7,602 bases of DNA from Micrococcaceae bacterium UBA7136. GTDB taxonomy: Bacteria; Actinomycetota; Actinomycetes; Actinomycetales; Micrococcaceae. The stretch covers positions 1 to 7,602 of the forward strand of contig DKXC01000153.1 of assembly GCA_002492045.1 (NCBI GenBank), given 5' to 3'. This document shows, one piece after another, positions 6,301 to 7,602 of the stretch; position 1 is the stretch's first letter; every line of letters starts with the position of its first letter. Both the position numbers and the translations under genes were made by a program. The notes beneath the pieces are model-generated. The model had not been told where the DNA came from. It did not search any database and saw only the letters and a program-made list of their open reading frames with translations.

Positions 6301-7555
6301 CCTCAGAGTAGAGACGGATAGCGATACCCTCAGAGACACGGCCACAGCGGCCCGACCGCTGGTTGGCAGAGGCCTGCGAGACCCGCTCAATAGGCAGACG
6401 CTGGACCTTGGTGCGGGTGGAGTAACGGGAGATACGGGCAGTACCGGTATCAATCACATACTTGATGCCGGGCACGGTCAGGGAGGTTTCAGCCACGTTG
6501 GTTGCCAGCACAACGCGGGGCCGGGAGCCGGGGGCAAAGACCCGATGCTGGTCGCCCATAGATAGGCGTCCGTAGAGGGGCAGGACCTCGTAGTGGGGTA
6601 GGCGACGGTTGCGGCCCAGGAAGTCCTCAATAGCGTCGGCAGCGTCCCTAATTTCTCGTTCACCCGAGAAGAAAATCAGGATGTCACCGGGCTCTTCGGC
6701 CGCTAGTTCTTCGATAGCGGCCAGAATGTTTTCCAGGGGGTCCCGGTCTTCGTCTTCGAGCCCGTCACCGGCCTCTGCCTCGTCAGCCCCGCCGTCCCCG
6801 CTGCGGGGTCCCTCGAGGGGACGGTAGCGGATCTCGACCGGGTAGGTACGGCCAGAGACCTCAATAATGGGCGGGGCATCAACGGGCAGGCCCTCAGCGG
6901 GCTGGTCCTTGCCGGGGGTGAAGGAGGGGGAGAAGTGGCGGGCGAAACGCTCCGGGTCAATGGTGGCTGAGGTGATAATGACCTTGAGGTCTGGCCGCTG
7001 GGGCAGAATCCGTTTGAGGTAGCCCAGCAGGAAGTCAATGTTGAGGCTACGCTCGTGGGCTTCGTCAATAATGATGGCCGAGTACTGGCGCAGGAGCCGG
7101 TCGTTCTGAATCTCTGCCAGCAGGATGCCGTCGGTCATGAGCTTGACGGCGGTCTGGGGGCCCACTTGGGAGGTGAAACGAACCTGGTAGCCCACGGTTT
7201 CACCAATTTTTTGGCCTAGTTCTTGGACGATGCGTTCGGCGACGGAGCGGGCTGCCAGGCGGCGGGGCTGGGTGTGGCCAATGCGGCCTTTTTCGGCCAG
7301 ACCTAGATCAAGCAGCATCTTGGGCAGCTGGGTGGTTTTGCCGGATCCAGTTTCACCGGCCACGATGGTGACCTGGTTGTCCCGGATGGCGGCCATGATT
7401 TCGTCCCGGCGGGCAGAGACAGGCAGGGCCTCAGGGTAGCTGATGGTCTGGGGAACCAGGGGAGTGTAGGGGCGACGCTGGCCCTGGGGCTTTTTTCCCT
7501 GCTGTGGACGGCGGGAAGAAGGGTTCTGGGAGGCTGGGGTATCTCTTCTAGGCAT
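3386..7555 (-). CDS. hrpA: ATP-dependent RNA helicase HrpA (DEAH box, with DUF3418-type C-terminal region)
   Basis: This is a cytoplasmic DEAH-box RNA helicase. Family members unwind RNA using ATP, and the E. coli homologue has been linked to mRNA processing and to rescue of stalled ribosomes. It is 1389 residues from the chosen start, slightly longer than E. coli HrpA (about 1300) and far longer than HrpB. Motifs are I GETGSGKTT (67-75), Ia TQPRRLAA (95-102), II DEAH (164-167), III SAT (196-198), IV IFFSGERE (294-301), V NVAETSLTVPGI (353-364) and VI QRSGRCGR (399-406). A winged-helix/ratchet region and OB-type region follow, then a long C-terminal domain that distinguishes HrpA. An acidic, Gly-rich insertion sits at 248-275 between the RecA domains, and a Lys/Ala/Pro/Gln-rich linker at 1065-1096. 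I chose the ATG at 7555 because GGAGG lies 4 bases upstream; the in-frame ATG at 7567 would add MGGS but has no ribosome site. Base composition shifts near 5850. Confidence 0.96.
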   Translation of the reverse strand: MPRRDTPASQNPSSRRPQQGKKPQGQRRPYTPLVPQTISYPEALPVSARRDEIMAAIRDNQVTIVAGETGSGKTTQLPKMLLDLGLAEKGRIGHTQPRRLAARSVAERIVQELGQKIGETVGYQVRFTSQVGPQTAVKLMTDGILLAEIQNDRLLRQYSAIIIDEAHERSLNIDFLLGYLKRILPQRPDLKVIITSATIDPERFARHFSPSFTPGKDQPAEGLPVDAPPIIEVSGRTYPVEIRYRPLEGPRSGDGGADEAEAGDGLEDEDRDPLENILAAIEELAAEEPGDILIFFSGEREIRDAADAIEDFLGRNRRLPHYEVLPLYGRLSMGDQHRVFAPGSRPRVVLATNVAETSLTVPGIKYVIDTGTARISRYSTRTKVQRLPIERVSQASANQRSGRCGRVSEGIAIRLYSEEDFASRPEFTDPEILRTNLAAVILQMTALGVVKSPADIESFPFVQPPETRAIKDGLNLLQELGALNLEAGKKQAQRRQGRPSSVLTATGRAMAALPLDPRLARMIVEASQRGVAKEVMVLAAALTIQDPRERPSEERTQADSLHARFKDEKSDFTSFLLLWHYINERQAELSSSQFRKMCQREYLNFLRIREWQDLFAQLREIGASAGIQVGPGREIDPAAHELEVHKSLLSGLLSHIGVLDEQSRRDYRGARGTRFAIFPASALFKKNPSWLVSAELVETSRLWARVNAQIEPGWVEELAGPLLKRQYSEPHWSSRQGAALAYEKVSLFGLPLVADRRVQFSRVDPVAAREIFIRSALVEGDWQTRHRFFARNQKALAAVEELEARLRRRDLRVDDQVLFDFYDARIPAQVVSARHFDRWWGQERKVNEHLLDFNPDSLIDSQAADYDESLFPRTWVAEGSGGQLELDLRYEYAPAVSVGGRPAEPTTDGIAVQVPVLFLGQLDPAPFRWLIPGLRQELLTALIKSLPKQVRKNFVPAPDVARQAAEILAADFSPASDDLLESLALVLRRLRGHVLDPADFDWQAVPDYLRFTFQVRNAQNKILGEGKDLAALQGSLQAEIRSALAASLGASPEAMGRLQAMAGRQKKAAGAKRSASPAPGQAPRPQAQASTGAAQGLREVSGLTDWPEQDLPRKVERVIATQTVAGYPALVDEGSSVAVRIFPSQAEARTAQRGGVIRLLKLNTPSPERYVSEHLNNREKLVFSQNPHGSIDALISDCTVAAIDQLTPASPPWTREEYQKLFNQVRAELIDTVFVMTKLVADILSEASRVQKLIKKSSSLAVLHAMSDMKSQLENLVYPGFVTETGAAQLHHLPRYLKAMGKRIEKLGPNLHRDNQLMLTVQELEDTYDQAVQSLPAGVSPSSELEQVGWMLEELRVSFFAQELGTAYTVSEKRIRAALREALDAMAKK

Positions 7556-7559
7556 ACTG

Positions 7560-7564
7560 CCTCC
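7560..7564 (-). promoter_or_regulatory. Ribosome binding site that favours the internal hrpA start
   Basis: On the - strand GGAGG (7564 down to 7560) lies 4 bases before the ATG at 7555-7553, a slightly short but strong Shine-Dalgarno match. It overlaps the upstream in-frame ATG (7567-7565), which itself is preceded by CTAAA with no purine-rich site. This makes the 1389-residue product more likely than the 1393-residue one. Confidence 0.6.
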
Positions 7565-7602
7565 CATTTTAGGTCAGATGCCCGGCTGACGGCAGTCCCC
7601 TT

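Noticed and set aside
7566..7571. TAAAAT on the - strand as the hrpA -10 promoter element
   Set aside because: The hexamer about 17 bases upstream (TGCCGT) is a poor -35, and the implied transcript start would cut off the GGAGG site, so I do not annotate it as a promoter.
1..7602. CRISPR arrays, tRNA or rRNA genes, phage or toxin-antitoxin and defence genes
   Set aside because: No regularly spaced long repeats, no RNA gene structure and no matching protein motifs were seen; gene content is conserved housekeeping and zinc homeostasis.

Overview
The window reads as a G+C-rich (roughly 60% by eye) piece of an actinobacterial chromosome, perhaps from the Actinomycetaceae or a related group. The evidence is the metal ABC ATPase with an 'LPLRARD' segment, the FurB/Zur-type regulator with a poly-His stretch followed by two CxxC pairs, and a very long HrpA-type DEAH helicase. 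The genus cannot be named from this sequence. Every stretch longer than about 130 bases is covered by a gene, and nearly all of the content is ordinary housekeeping and zinc homeostasis.

Layout. Positions 1-1685 hold the 3' part of a metal (probably zinc) ABC transporter operon on the + strand: an ATPase cut by the window's left edge, then a membrane permease two bases later. Facing it on the - strand, and overlapping it tail to tail by 26 bp, is a Fur-family zinc-uptake regulator (zur, 1660-2085). A 130-bp divergent intergenic region separates zur from a second + strand pair at 2216-3300: a metallo-beta-lactamase-fold hydrolase and, eight bases later, a HIT-family nucleotide hydrolase. A strikingly symmetrical nested palindrome (3318-3378) closes that operon. 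The rest (3386-7555, - strand) is one gene, hrpA, whose own promoter lies at or beyond the right edge.

How the genes work together. The transporter would import Zn2+ (or Mn2+), and Zur would repress zinc-uptake genes when zinc is plentiful. The hydrolase and HIT protein are probably co-transcribed, but their substrates cannot be read from the sequence. HrpA is an independent RNA helicase gene convergent to them.

I found no clearly new biological system. The observations most worth checking are the nested palindrome with four GGTACC-like elements at 19/17/19-bp spacing, and a shift in base composition and synonymous codon choice inside hrpA near position 5850.
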